Source of the DNA: Luteibacter rhizovicinus DSM 16549
Lineage (GTDB): Bacteria; Pseudomonadota; Gammaproteobacteria; Xanthomonadales; Rhodanobacteraceae
Assembly (NCBI RefSeq): GCF_001887595.1
Contig: NZ_CP017480.1
Span: 2,508,001 to 2,572,000 of the forward strand
Direction: 5' to 3'
DNA: 64,000 bases
Part shown: positions 49,431 through 57,632 of the stretch, piece after piece
Position numbering within the stretch: the first letter of the stretch is position 1
Layout of the letters: each line of letters opens with the position of its first letter
The notes under the pieces: model-generated
Databases searched by the model: none
Told to the model about the DNA's origin: nothing
What the model saw: only the letters and a program-made list of their open reading frames with translations
Translations under genes and position numbers: made by a program

Positions 49431-50600
49431 TCAGCGGTTCTTCACTTCATGCGGGGCGAGCACCATCCGGGCTTCGCCGCGAGCACCCACGAGGGGCTTC
49501 GCCTCCGTACCGTAGTTCCCGCCGCGTTCGATCACGTAGAAGGACTCGACGTAATCGTTCGAGTTTTCGAACCAGACCGCCGGCATGGCCTTGAGGATCT
49601 CGTTCGCGATCTTGGTCACACCGGTGACAATGAGGGCCGGCGGTGCTTCCGGCGAGATGAGGAGGGACAGGTCCCCCACGGCGACCAGGACGGACTCGGC
49701 CAGCGCCTTGAAGTTCGTGTTGCCGTCCTCCTCGAACAGCTGCACGTTGACGTAGTTGGTGCCGTAGTCCGTCCAGTTGATCAGGTCCATACCCGGCGTA
49801 TACCAGCGCTTGTCATGGTCCAGCCATGGCATGTCCTTGGTGATGAGCTGCGGCTTGCCGTCCTTGCCCACACCCGAGACGATGGCGAAGATTTCCGCGT
49901 CGCCCTGGATGTCCGGCTCATGGTCCTTCTCCAGATAGATGCGCTTGAGCAGCGTGAGTTCCTCGACCTTCGCGTCGCTTTCGACGCCGGACACACCCGG
50001 GTGGGAGGACCCCGCCAGACGATGCGCCGCCTGCACGCCACCCTGTCGCAGGATCTCGTTCATCACCGTGGTGCCGGCGCGAATGGCGGCGCCGCTGTCC
50101 GATTCGATGATCAGCATGGGTACGGCCGGCACGGCCTCGAGGTCGTAGTGGTGCTCTGCACCCGCGGCATCGAACGCCACGACCTGCCTGGCACCAGACA
50201 CCGGGTCGCGGCTCACCGTTCCCACCCATACGTCATCGGTTGCCGGCAGGGGCGCATCGCGGCCGACACCGTGAACGCGCACGTCGATCAGTGCGTCCAG
50301 CGCTCCGGTGAGGCCGCGTAGCTCGATCGCCTTGCGTTCGAGGTCGCGTAGAAGGCTGACCGTGCCCGCGCTGGACGGCGTGTGCACGTCGCTCAGGACC
50401 TCACCGAGGGAGGCCTTTCCCTTGGCGATGTGTTCGCGCAGCGCGCTGTCGAACGCCGGATCGGCCGCGAGGGTCGCGACGCCGCGAGCCAGTTCCTCGC
50501 GGGCTTCGTCCATGTTGGTGACGTCTTTTGCCATGAGAGACGTCGGGAGGGTCAGGGCGATGGCGGTACCGATGACGCCTGCTTTGAAAATCCGTTTCAC
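49431..50600 (-). CDS. Secreted protein, possibly DUF3103 family
   Basis: 389 residues from the GTG at 50600 with an AGGAGCT ribosome site; the open frame extends to 50645 but skips the signal peptide. The signal peptide covers about residues 1-25 (VKRIFKAGVIGTAIALTL, cleavage near LMA-KD). The mature part is soluble and mostly beta/mixed with no membrane segments, and has an EGGSSHPGVSG-like small-residue region near the middle. I associate it with the DUF3103 family but only weakly. No catalytic motif is evident. It sits as a leftward insert between gcvT and gcvH. Confidence 0.7.
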   Translation of the reverse strand: MKRIFKAGVIGTAIALTLPTSLMAKDVTNMDEAREELARGVATLAADPAFDSALREHIAKGKASLGEVLSDVHTPSSAGTVSLLRDLERKAIELRGLTGALDALIDVRVHGVGRDAPLPATDDVWVGTVSRDPVSGARQVVAFDAAGAEHHYDLEAVPAVPMLIIESDSGAAIRAGTTVMNEILRQGGVQAAHRLAGSSHPGVSGVESDAKVEELTLLKRIYLEKDHEPDIQGDAEIFAIVSGVGKDGKPQLITKDMPWLDHDKRWYTPGMDLINWTDYGTNYVNVQLFEEDGNTNFKALAESVLVAVGDLSLLISPEAPPALIVTGVTKIANEILKAMPAVWFENSNDYVESFYVIERGGNYGTEAKPLVGARGEARMVLAPHEVKNR

Positions 50601-50809
50601 GGGGGAGCTCCTGATGGGTGGCTGTGTGGTCAGATGACGTTGCAATCGGGCAATGACCTCGAATGGGGGAAGGTATTGCCGTCGAGGTGTCGGCCGTGGC
50701 CTAGGCTCGGTGCGAAGTTACCTAGCGCTGTGAACGCGGGATGTAGGGGGGCGGTCTGCATTTATGTAAGCGGAGGCCCTGGCGCGCTTTCCCCCATCGC
50801 GCATCCCGG

Positions 50810-50815
50810 TACAAT
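50810..50815 (+). promoter_or_regulatory. Candidate -10 element for gcvH
   Basis: TACAAT lies 49 nt before the gcvH start. The hexamer 17 nt upstream (CTTTCC) is a poor -35 match. Confidence 0.3.
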
Positions 50816-50863
50816 TGACCGGCGCACAACCCGCCCCGGCCCCGATACAACGAGGAACTCCCC

Positions 50864-51265
50864 ATGAGCGATAAAGAAATTCCCGGCGACCTGAAATTCC
50901 AGAAGACCCACGAGTGGGTGCGCGTCGAGCAGGACGGCACGGTCACCGTCGGTATCTCCGACCACGCGCAGGGCGAACTCGGCGATCTCGTCTACGTCGA
51001 ACTGCCGGAAGTCGGCTCCAGCGTCCAGGCGGGGAACGGCGTCGCCGTCGTCGAATCGGTCAAGGCCGCCTCCGACATCTATGCACCGGTCTCGGGTGAA
51101 ATCACCGAGGTCAACACGGTCCTCAGCGACAAGCCGGAAACGATCAACGAAGACGCGTACGGCGACGGCTGGATCTTCAAGTTGAAGCTCGACGACAAGT
51201 CCGAACTCGACGCTTTGTTGACGGCCGACGAGTATGCCGAGATCGCCGAGAGCGACGACCACTGA
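50864..51265 (+). CDS. gcvH: Glycine cleavage H protein
   Basis: 133 residues, the usual length. The lipoylated lysine is K67 in [22 protein letters not shown] (14-22), [12 protein letters not shown] and [10 protein letters not shown] also fit. It shuttles the aminomethyl group between the P and T proteins. The ATG follows AACGAGGAACTCCCC (GAGGA ribosome site). A terminator follows 25 nt after the stop. Confidence 0.97.
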   Translation: MSDKEIPGDLKFQKTHEWVRVEQDGTVTVGISDHAQGELGDLVYVELPEVGSSVQAGNGVAVVESVKAASDIYAPVSGEITEVNTVLSDKPETINEDAYGDGWIFKLKLDDKSELDALLTADEYAEIAESDDH

Positions 51266-51289
51266 TCCTACTCGGCACGTTCGATTCGC

Positions 51290-51319
51290 ATGCCGGTCGT
51301 CCTCGACCGGCATTTTTTT
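51290..51319 (+). terminator. Rho-independent terminator of gcvH
   Basis: A 10-bp perfect stem (ATGCCGGTCG with CGACCGGCAT), a 4-nt loop and a run of T directly after. Confidence 0.9.
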
Positions 51320-51642
51320 GTCCGGAACGGCCCTTCGGCGAAATTTTTTTTCACCCTCGGTAGCGCTTCGTTCATCCGCCAAATCGCCCCCGACAGACCG
51401 TGTCGGACGGCGCCTCTTTTTTCGTCCGCCGCCATGTGTCGTCGACTCATTGTTCGCGCCGACGAACGAAAAAACATCATTATTTAAGCTATTTGCTGAA
51501 CCATTTATCTGCGCCAGTGTTTTTTATTTTGGCAGTCCATTCACTTCCGGACGTAACAGATAACCCCTCGCCACGGCCCGAGCGTGGACCCGGACGGAGG
51601 AGGTATGCATCCGCAACGTCTTCAATTCATAGCCAAAGTTTA

Positions 51643-51671
51643 TTGACAGCGGATATGTTCAGGAATAGCTT
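51643..51671 (+). promoter_or_regulatory. Candidate promoter of the MetJ-H1 gene
   Basis: TTGACA (51643-51648, perfect -35) and TAGCTT (51666-51671, weak -10) have a 17-nt spacer, 26 nt before the ATG. Confidence 0.4.
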
Positions 51672-51697
51672 TTGCACCAATTGACGGGGAACCCGAT

Positions 51698-52351
51698 ATG
51701 GAATTAGGAAAATTCATCAGGCCGTACGTCGAACACGGCAACAAAGCGGGAGCGGTTCGCAAGATCACTGTGTCCATTCCGCTTCACGTGCTTCGACTGC
51801 TTTCCGATGAACGTACTCGCCGCCAGGTGAACAATTTAAGGCACGCAACGAACAGCGATCTGCTGGTTGAAGCGTTCCTTCATGCTTTTACTGGGCAACC
51901 ACTGCCAACTGATGAGGAGCTGAGACGAACCATGGCCACTGCCAAGAAAGCCACTGCCAAGAAGTCCGCCGCCAAAAAGGCGACGAAGAAGTCCACCGTG
52001 AAGAAGACCGCCGCGCGCAAGTCGCCGGCAAAGAAGGCCTCGACCCGTAAGGTCGCGGTCAAGAAGGCTGCGACCCGCAAGTCGCCGGCCAAGAAGGCTG
52101 CTGTCAAGAAGGTCGCCCGCAAGGCTGCCGTCAAGAAGGTAGCTGCCAAGAAGGCGGTCAAGAAGGCCGTCAAGAAGGCTTCCGTAAAGAAGACGGCGCG
52201 CAAGGCAGCACCGCGCAAGGCCGCCGCTCCGCGTAAGGCTGCTTCGAAGAAGGTTGCGGCCGCCAAGGTCGTTCGCGCGACCAAGGCTGCCAAGCCGGCT
52301 AAGGCACCGCGTGCTGCCAAGGCCCCCAAGGCTGCTAAGGCCGCCAAGTAA
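51698..52351 (+). CDS. metJ: MetJ repressor domain fused to histone-H1-like Lys/Ala-rich tail
   Basis: 217 residues in one uninterrupted frame. Residues about 5-77 are a near-canonical MetJ domain: PYVEHGNK, the DNA-contact strand [11 protein letters not shown] (K22 and T24 match E. coli Lys23 and Thr25), [17 protein letters not shown] and [14 protein letters not shown]. coli MetJ has about 30 more residues after this point; here they are replaced by residues 79-217, almost only Lys, Ala, Arg, Val, Thr and Pro in KKAA-like repeats with two RKSPAKKA units, as in bacterial H1-like/AlgP-like proteins. MetJ represses methionine genes with SAM as corepressor; the tail should bind DNA without sequence preference. 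An internal ATG at 51932, preceded by GAGGAGCTGAG, could yield the tail alone. Confidence 0.9.
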   Translation: MELGKFIRPYVEHGNKAGAVRKITVSIPLHVLRLLSDERTRRQVNNLRHATNSDLLVEAFLHAFTGQPLPTDEELRRTMATAKKATAKKSAAKKATKKSTVKKTAARKSPAKKASTRKVAVKKAATRKSPAKKAAVKKVARKAAVKKVAAKKAVKKAVKKASVKKTARKAAPRKAAAPRKAASKKVAAAKVVRATKAAKPAKAPRAAKAPKAAKAAK

Positions 52352-52390
52352 TAAGCGTCACCTTCCAATAAGAAAGCTCGTTACGAATTA

Positions 52391-52452
52391 TCTCCCCGCG
52401 GTGCCCAGCGCGGGGAGACACTTCGAAACCTTGACCCCGGCCCTGCCGGGGT
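52391..52452 (+). terminator. Two consecutive hairpins after the MetJ-H1 gene
   Basis: Stem 1: TCTCCCCGCG with CGCGGGGAGA (52391-52400/52409-52418). Stem 2: ACCCCGGC with GCCGGGGT (52434-52441/52445-52452). Neither has a long T run, so they may end the transcript weakly or protect its 3' end. Confidence 0.55.
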
Positions 52453-52601
52453 TATTCATTTCCAGGGTGCGGTTTCTTGCCCCGGGAAAACCTCCTAGAC
52501 CGCCGTGCTGGATTCACGGGGCTATTACGGTTACCTTGTCGCCACATCGCGCTGCGGGGGACGGGGGGTTCTTCGCGTCAAGCCATCAGGGGGCGCGCGC
52601 T

Positions 52602-53657
52602 ATGCGGAGTCCGCTTTCGACCGCCATGGATAATCGTCATCGCATTCCGTCGCGCCATTGCGCGCGCGGCGCCGTCAATCCCGTGACACTCACCGTCATC
52701 GCCATTGTTCTGGCGCTGGCAGTCGCGGCCTGGTTTCTGATCATCAAACCCTATCGCGACGCGAATGCAGGCGTCACGCCGGCCACCGCCGCAGCGACCA
52801 AGCCTGGGGCGACGCGGGATACGCCAGCCAACGTCGACGCACTCAGCACCGACCAGCTCCTGGCCGAAGCCCGCACGGCGATGAACGAGCAGCGTCTCGT
52901 CGCGCCGGCAGGCAACAATGCCTTCGAGTTCTATATGAAGGTGCTGCAGAAGCAGCCGGGCAACCCCGTCGCCGCCGATGCCTTGCGCGAGACCTTCTCA
53001 TACGGCGCCGCGGCGACCGAGCAGACGATCAACCAGCGGGACTTCACCGAAGCCCAGCGTGAGATCGACCTGCTCGCCAAGGCGGATCCCGAGAACTACA
53101 CGCTGACCATTCTGCGTTCCAAGCTCGATGCCCAGCGCAAGACGCTGGACCGCGAGCAGCAGCAGGCGCTCGACGCGCAGAAAGCCCAGCAGCTGGCTCA
53201 GCAGAACGCCACCAGCGCCGCCAAGTTGCTGGCTGAGCAGCAGGCCTCGGCCGCCGCCGAGGCGCAGCGTCAGCAGGCGGCGCGTGAGCAGGCCGCCCGT
53301 GTCGCCCAGCAGCAGCCCGCCGCCGCGGCCGCACCCGTTGCAGCGGCACCACGTCCTGCGGCACGCGCTGCGACGGACGAGTCCATCAGCGAGGCTGTCC
53401 TGATTCGCCAGGTGAATCCGCGCTACCCGACGGCGGCCATGCGTGCGAACCAGGAAGGCTGGGTCGACGTCGAGATGACGGTCGGCGCCGATGGCACCGT
53501 GGGCAATGTCTCGGTGGTCGATGCGCAACCCAAGCACGTGTTCGACCGCTCGGCGATCGACGCGGTGAGCAAGTGGGAGTTCAAGCCGGCCAGTCGAAAC
53601 GGCGAGGCGATTTCCGTCACGCTCCGCCGACGGTTGCAGTTCAACCTCGGCAGGTAA
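52602..53657 (+). CDS. TonB C-terminal-domain protein (energy-transducer-like)
   Basis: 351 residues from the ATG at 52602 with AGGGGG upstream; the ATG at 52626 lacks a ribosome site. One membrane segment (about 30-48, VTLTVIAIVLALAVAAWFLI) anchors the protein. Then come a helical region with possible repeat character (about 80-185), a Gln/Ala-rich stretch (about 190-250) and a TonB C-terminal domain (about 268-351) with NPRYPTAAMRANQEGWVDVEMTV and WEFKPASRNGE. It lacks the proline-rich spacer of true TonB. It may contact outer-membrane receptors or serve in envelope organisation. No exbBD is nearby. Confidence 0.85.
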   Translation: MRSPLSTAMDNRHRIPSRHCARGAVNPVTLTVIAIVLALAVAAWFLIIKPYRDANAGVTPATAAATKPGATRDTPANVDALSTDQLLAEARTAMNEQRLVAPAGNNAFEFYMKVLQKQPGNPVAADALRETFSYGAAATEQTINQRDFTEAQREIDLLAKADPENYTLTILRSKLDAQRKTLDREQQQALDAQKAQQLAQQNATSAAKLLAEQQASAAAEAQRQQAAREQAARVAQQQPAAAAAPVAAAPRPAARAATDESISEAVLIRQVNPRYPTAAMRANQEGWVDVEMTVGADGTVGNVSVVDAQPKHVFDRSAIDAVSKWEFKPASRNGEAISVTLRRRLQFNLGR

Positions 53658-53664
53658 ACCAAGA

Positions 53665-53691
53665 CGGCCCCGCAAGGGGCCGTTTTTTTTG
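53665..53691 (+). terminator. Rho-independent terminator
   Basis: An 8-bp stem (ACGGCCCC with GGGGCCGT), GCAA tetraloop and eight T, 7 nt after the TonB-domain gene. Confidence 0.92.
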
Positions 53692-53765
53692 AGCCCGAAC
53701 TGATTCATGTGGGAGCCGCTTCAGCGGCGATTACCAAGGTGCCGGGTTCAGCCTCTTAAGCGGAT

Positions 53766-54230
53766 AGCCCGCTTCGCGGACTCATGTATCCAGCGGCATT
53801 CGCCGCATCACGGCCGGGGCGGTGCGAAAACCGCGAGGGGCAAGGCCCTTGGGGCCGCCGGCGCAGCTCTTCGAGGCGGGCGGTAGCTGTTCTCTCGCTC
53901 CGTAGTGAGTCGGGGCCGCCCTCAGCTCATGCGGCCCCAAGGGCCTTGCCCCTCGCGGCACCGAACACTGAGGTGGCATGTGGTCGAGCGCACCACCCAC
54001 AAGCGTGCGACCCAACTGTAGGAGCCGACTATGTCGGCGAACCCTCAACCGCAATATTGCGAACGGGGCCGAACATCGCATCATGCAGGCGGTTCAACCG
54101 CTCGCCCGATGCGATGAAAGGCCTCCCTCGAAGGCCCCAGAGCCAGAGGATTCGCCGCTGAAGCGACTCCCCAGCAGCACGAGGGTGATGCGGCGAACGC
54201 CGCTGGATGCACGAGCCCGCGTAGCGGGCT
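53766..54230. repeat. 45-nt outer inverted repeat flanking 375 nt
   Basis: Arms 53766-53810 and 54186-54230 are inverted copies with 40 of 45 positions matching (AGCCCGCT...TTCGCCGCATCA). Each arm is itself hairpin-prone (AGCCCGCTtCGCGGaCT; CAGCGGC...GCCGC). They enclose the perfect inner repeat. Confidence 0.85.
53831..53958. repeat. 28-nt perfect inner inverted repeat
   Basis: Arms 53831-53858 and 53931-53958 are perfect 28-nt inverted copies (CCGCGAGGGGCAAGGCCC...), separated by 72 nt. Together with the outer pair they form a nested palindrome. Confidence 0.92.
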
Positions 54231-54258
54231 GTCATTCCAGATCACCGATAGCTGACGC

Positions 54259-55605
54259 TCAGGGCTTCTTCTTTTTCTTCGTGGTCGCTTTGGCTGGCGC
54301 AGCTTTCTTCGAAGCAGCAGCCTTCTTCGTCGTCGCTGCTTTCTTCGTCGGCGCAGTGGCGGGGGCGGTGTGTACCGAGCCCTCGACGCCGGCCCAGTCG
54401 ACGTGGTTGAGGCCGAGGAGATCGTCGAAGACCATCGGCATCAGGCCGGCGGGGATCGGGCCCGCGCCGTTCCACATCGTCACCACGCCCGCGTGGTATT
54501 TCGGGAAGAAGCCGATCATCGTGCGGTAGCCGGAGACGGCGCCCGCGTGGAAGATCAGGTCTTCGTTGGCGTACTTGAAGACGCGCCAGCCCAGCGCGTA
54601 GTGCGCATCGGTGACGCGGGCGCGACGCCAGGGCAGGGAGTGCACCTCGGAGGGCGTGGCGACCTCCGGTGCGTGCAGCACGTCCAGCGAGGGCGTGGGC
54701 AGCACGTCGGGGCGACCGCCCATCTGGGCCATCAGCCACTGCTCCATATCGCGCAGGCTGGCGTTGACGCCGGCGGCGGGGGCGACGCGGTAGTAGCTGT
54801 CGTTGGGCTCGTAGGGAATCCAGTTATGCGGACCGCCGCGGTGTGGCCGTGCCCAGCTCTTGCTCGCCTCGAGGGCGTCGCGTCCGTAGCTGGCGGTGGT
54901 CATGCCCAGCGGTGCGAAGATGCGGCGCTCCACCTGGCGAAAGAAATAATCGCCGGTGGTGGCGTAGATCACGTCGCCGATCATGCTGAAGGCGACGTTC
55001 TGGTAGCCGTAGCACGCACCCACCTTGCAGGAGAGATCCACCTCGTCGAGCTTGCGCACGAGTTCCTCGTACGGCATGTCGGCTTCGAGCATGTTGTCGT
55101 AGGTGTTGCGTGGCAGGCCCAGGCGCTGGCCGAGGATGTCGCGGACCGTGGCCTGCTGTGCCGCCTGCATGTCCTTGAGCTTGAAATAGGGGATGGTGTC
55201 GATCAGCTTGGTGTCCCAGCTGAGGAAGCCTTCGCGGACGAGCACGGCGGTCACGCCGGTGGCGAATGCTTTCGACAGCGACGCCAGGCGGAAGACGGTT
55301 TCCGGCGTGGCGGGTTCTTTGGTTTTTGCATTGGCGTAGCCGAAGGCGCGTTCATAGACGACCTTGTCGTCCACGATGACGGCCGTGACGAGCGCCGGCG
55401 CGGCGTCGCGCGCTTCGGCGGCATCGAGCCAGCGTTTGTAGTCTTCGACGGTTTGTTTGATGCGCTCGGGCGGCAGTTTGGCGGATTCGGGATCGACGTG
55501 AACCACCGGCGGTTTCGGCGGTGGCGGCGGCGCAGCCATGGCAAAGGGAGCAGCGACGGCGCAGGCGATGGCGCAAGCGAGCAGGGAAGCGGAACGAAAC
55601 GACAT
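54259..55605 (-). CDS. Class C beta-lactamase-fold serine hydrolase with Lys/Ala tail
   Basis: 448 residues. Signal peptide about 1-25 (AMA cleavage), then a proline-rich stretch. The serine-hydrolase motifs are S109-L-S-K112 (in ASLSK), Y201-Q-N203 and H353-A-G355 (the KTG-like box), all in the expected order. Such enzymes cleave beta-lactams, D-amino peptides or esters; this one is more likely a periplasmic esterase/peptidase than a resistance enzyme. Residues about 421-448 are a Lys/Ala-rich tail (KKAATTKKAAASKK...), unusual for a secreted hydrolase. The neighbours suggest no pathway. Confidence 0.88.
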   Translation of the reverse strand: MSFRSASLLACAIACAVAAPFAMAAPPPPPKPPVVHVDPESAKLPPERIKQTVEDYKRWLDAAEARDAAPALVTAVIVDDKVVYERAFGYANAKTKEPATPETVFRLASLSKAFATGVTAVLVREGFLSWDTKLIDTIPYFKLKDMQAAQQATVRDILGQRLGLPRNTYDNMLEADMPYEELVRKLDEVDLSCKVGACYGYQNVAFSMIGDVIYATTGDYFFRQVERRIFAPLGMTTASYGRDALEASKSWARPHRGGPHNWIPYEPNDSYYRVAPAAGVNASLRDMEQWLMAQMGGRPDVLPTPSLDVLHAPEVATPSEVHSLPWRRARVTDAHYALGWRVFKYANEDLIFHAGAVSGYRTMIGFFPKYHAGVVTMWNGAGPIPAGLMPMVFDDLLGLNHVDWAGVEGSVHTAPATAPTKKAATTKKAAASKKAAPAKATTKKKKKP

Positions 55606-55727
55606 GCTTATCTCGCGGGTCGAGGCGTGGGGACACGCCGCGGAAAGGGGGACGTCAGCGCGCTGATCGTCGTGCTCCTCATTGTCTTTTACTTAGGGGC
55701 CGGGGACAACGGATTGGGGTTGCCGAA

Positions 55728-55793
55728 TGTGGGAGCCGATTCATCGGCGATTCCAGGGTGGGGGAGGGCATCGCCGATGAATCGGCTCCCACA
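55728..55793. repeat. REP-like palindrome (TGTGGGAGCC, GATTCATCGG type)
   Basis: Perfect 24-nt arms (55728-55751 and 55770-55793) with an 18-nt spacer, between the divergent serine hydrolase and transporter genes. Confidence 0.9.
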
Positions 55794-55843
55794 GGGGCGT
55801 GATAGGCTTTCGTCAGCTCCCACCGGACCGAAGTCGGCCACTT

Positions 55844-57127
55844 GTGAATACACGTCGACACGCCGTCATGGGCGAGGGCATGACCCTGGCCCTCTCGGTC
55901 ATCGCCTTTTTTTGCGTGATGACCTCGTACTACGTGATCCGGCCGGTCCGCGACCAGCTGGTCGGTGCGGCGGGGTCATCGTCGCTGCCTGTGTTCTACG
56001 CCATCGTGCTGGTGGTGATGCTCGCACTGACCCCCGTTTTCGGCTGGCTGGTCTCGCGTTTTTCGCGCAAGCGGGTCTTGCTCGGCAGCTACTTGTTCTT
56101 CGCCGCCTGCCTGGTCGGCTTCATCCCTGCCTTCATCGCCCAGGACCGCATCGGTGCGGTCGCGCTCGGCCGCGTGTTCTTCGTCTGGGTGAGCGTGTTC
56201 AACCTGTTCGTCGTGTCGCTGTTCTGGAGCTTCATGGCGGATATTTATCGCAGCGTCCAGGCACGGCTGATGTTTCCATTCATCGCCTTCGGTGGCATGG
56301 CGGGTGCGCTTGTGGGGCCCCTGCTGACCTCCATGCTCGTCGCACGCATCGGGGTGCCGGCACTACTGGTCGTGTCGGCGACCGCGCTGCTGATCGCGCT
56401 AGGCCTCCTCCTGGGCGTGTTGACGGGCGGCACCGCTAATGACACGAGTGGCGGCGCACCCATGGGTGGCTCGTTGCTGGACGGCGCGAAGGCCGCCTTC
56501 GCCCAGCCGTTCCTTCGCTACATGGCGATCCTCATGCTGCTCAGCGACGGCATCGCCACCCTGGCCTATGCGCTGATGGCCGACTACACGAAAGTGCATT
56601 ATCCCGGCATCGCCCAGCGCACGGCGTTCTACGCCGACCTGGACCTGGCGATCAACGGCTTTGGCGCGCTGTTGCAGCTGACCGTCACACCGCTGATTCT
56701 TCGCGGCCTGGGCACGCTCTGGGCCATGCTGCTGCCCACGGTGGTCAACTTCGTCCTGTTGGCCCTGCTGGGCATCTACGGACCTGCCGATATCGCCGTC
56801 TTCGGTTCGGTCGTCTCGCTGTTGACCATCGTGCAGGTCGGTACCCGCGGCATGACCTTCGGCATGACCAAGCCGGCATCCGACGCGCTCTACACGCGCA
56901 TGCCTCGCGATGCCCGGTACAAAGGCAAGAACTTCATCGAGACGACGGTGTGGCGCTTCGGCGACCTGCTGGTCACGACCGGCTTGACCGCCTTGCGCGG
57001 ACTGGGCGTCGGCATTGCAGGGCTGGGCCTGATCAGTGCGGCGCTCTGCGGCGTGGCCACGATCGTGGCCCGTCGCGCCGCCACATCGCCCGACCTGCTT
57101 CCGGAGTCGGGCGACACGGATACCTAG
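55844..57127 (+). CDS. MFS/NTP-exchanger-like membrane transporter
   Basis: 427 residues if started at GTG 55844; ATGs at 55868 and 55880 are also possible and none has a strong ribosome site. Twelve hydrophobic segments are visible. SYYVIRPVRDQLV after the first segment and FSRKRVLLGSYL are typical of the ATP:ADP-antiporter-like (AAA/TLC) branch of MFS-type proteins in Xanthomonadales. The substrate is unknown. Its stop overlaps the end of the convergent CBS-domain gene by 4 nt. Confidence 0.75.
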   Translation: MNTRRHAVMGEGMTLALSVIAFFCVMTSYYVIRPVRDQLVGAAGSSSLPVFYAIVLVVMLALTPVFGWLVSRFSRKRVLLGSYLFFAACLVGFIPAFIAQDRIGAVALGRVFFVWVSVFNLFVVSLFWSFMADIYRSVQARLMFPFIAFGGMAGALVGPLLTSMLVARIGVPALLVVSATALLIALGLLLGVLTGGTANDTSGGAPMGGSLLDGAKAAFAQPFLRYMAILMLLSDGIATLAYALMADYTKVHYPGIAQRTAFYADLDLAINGFGALLQLTVTPLILRGLGTLWAMLLPTVVNFVLLALLGIYGPADIAVFGSVVSLLTIVQVGTRGMTFGMTKPASDALYTRMPRDARYKGKNFIETTVWRFGDLLVTTGLTALRGLGVGIAGLGLISAALCGVATIVARRAATSPDLLPESGDTDT

Positions 57128-57552
57128 CTGGTGATGTAGCTCTCGAGCTGGTTGATCGTCTGCTTCTGCTCGGAGATCACGGCCTTGACCAGGTCACCGA
57201 TGGAGATCACGCCGACGACACGGTCGCCGTCACGTACGGGCAGGTGGCGCAGGCGGCCGTCGGTACACAGTCGCATGCACTCATCGACCGTCGCACTGGG
57301 CGACACGGTAACCACCGTGGGCGTCATGATGTCGCCTACCGGCGTGTCGCGGGACGACCTGTCCTTCAGGATGACTTTCCGGGCATAGTCCCGCTCGGAA
57401 ACGATACCGACCAGTTCGCTGCCCTTGAGGACGACGAGCGCGCCGACGTTCTTCTCGGCCATCTGGCGGATCGCGTCGTACACCGGCGCGTCGGGCGCCA
57501 CCGCGTAGACCTCCTTGCCCTTCGATTCCAGGAGATGCTTGACCTGCTGCAT
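57124..57552 (-). CDS. Two-CBS-domain protein
   Basis: 142 residues made of a CBS pair: VYAVAPDAPVYDAIRQMAEKNVGALVV with SERDYARKVIL (domain 1), then DIMTPTVVTVSPSATVDECMRLC with RHLPVRDG and GVISIGDLVK (domain 2). CBS pairs bind adenine nucleotides and act as energy sensors. The ATG at 57552 is the family start; a longer frame to 57960 lacks similarity. A downstream helix (about 128-142) may mediate oligomerisation. Confidence 0.92.
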   Translation of the reverse strand: MQQVKHLLESKGKEVYAVAPDAPVYDAIRQMAEKNVGALVVLKGSELVGIVSERDYARKVILKDRSSRDTPVGDIMTPTVVTVSPSATVDECMRLCTDGRLRHLPVRDGDRVVGVISIGDLVKAVISEQKQTINQLESYITS

Positions 57553-57632
57553 GCTCGACCCTCCGAGTGGAGGCGGCGCGTCGCCGCGATGGCTTAGTGT
57601 AGCGCCGGTCGCGGCGGCGGTGGGGGTCGCCA

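Larger units (their letters stand above)
51266..51697. other. 432-nt intergenic region, AT-rich in its right half
   Basis: It holds the gcvH terminator (51290-51319) and, from about 51430, a stretch much richer in A and T than the rest of the window, which leads to the MetJ-H1 gene. No small gene is convincing. Single partial met-box-like matches (ACGTCT near 51617) are not tandem and are not called as operators. Confidence 0.6.
53692..54258. other. 567-nt intergenic region filled with inverted repeats
   Basis: No gene is seen. It contains a REP arm at 53708-53731, a half REP at 54017-54040 (TGTAGGAGCCGACTATGTCG), a degenerate complementary arm at 54151-54173, and the two inverted-repeat pairs listed separately. 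Confidence 0.8.

Noticed and set aside
51430..51697. MetJ operator (tandem met boxes) upstream of the MetJ-H1 gene
   Set aside because: Only single, partial matches to AGACGTCT; no adjacent pair, also none before cbs (1359) or metB (8646) by eye.
53692..54258. CRISPR array
   Set aside because: The repeats are inverted and irregularly spaced, not direct repeats with spacers.
54370..56439. 689-codon open frame antisense to the serine hydrolase and overlapping the transporter
   Set aside because: The reverse-strand hydrolase has all catalytic motifs; this frame has none.
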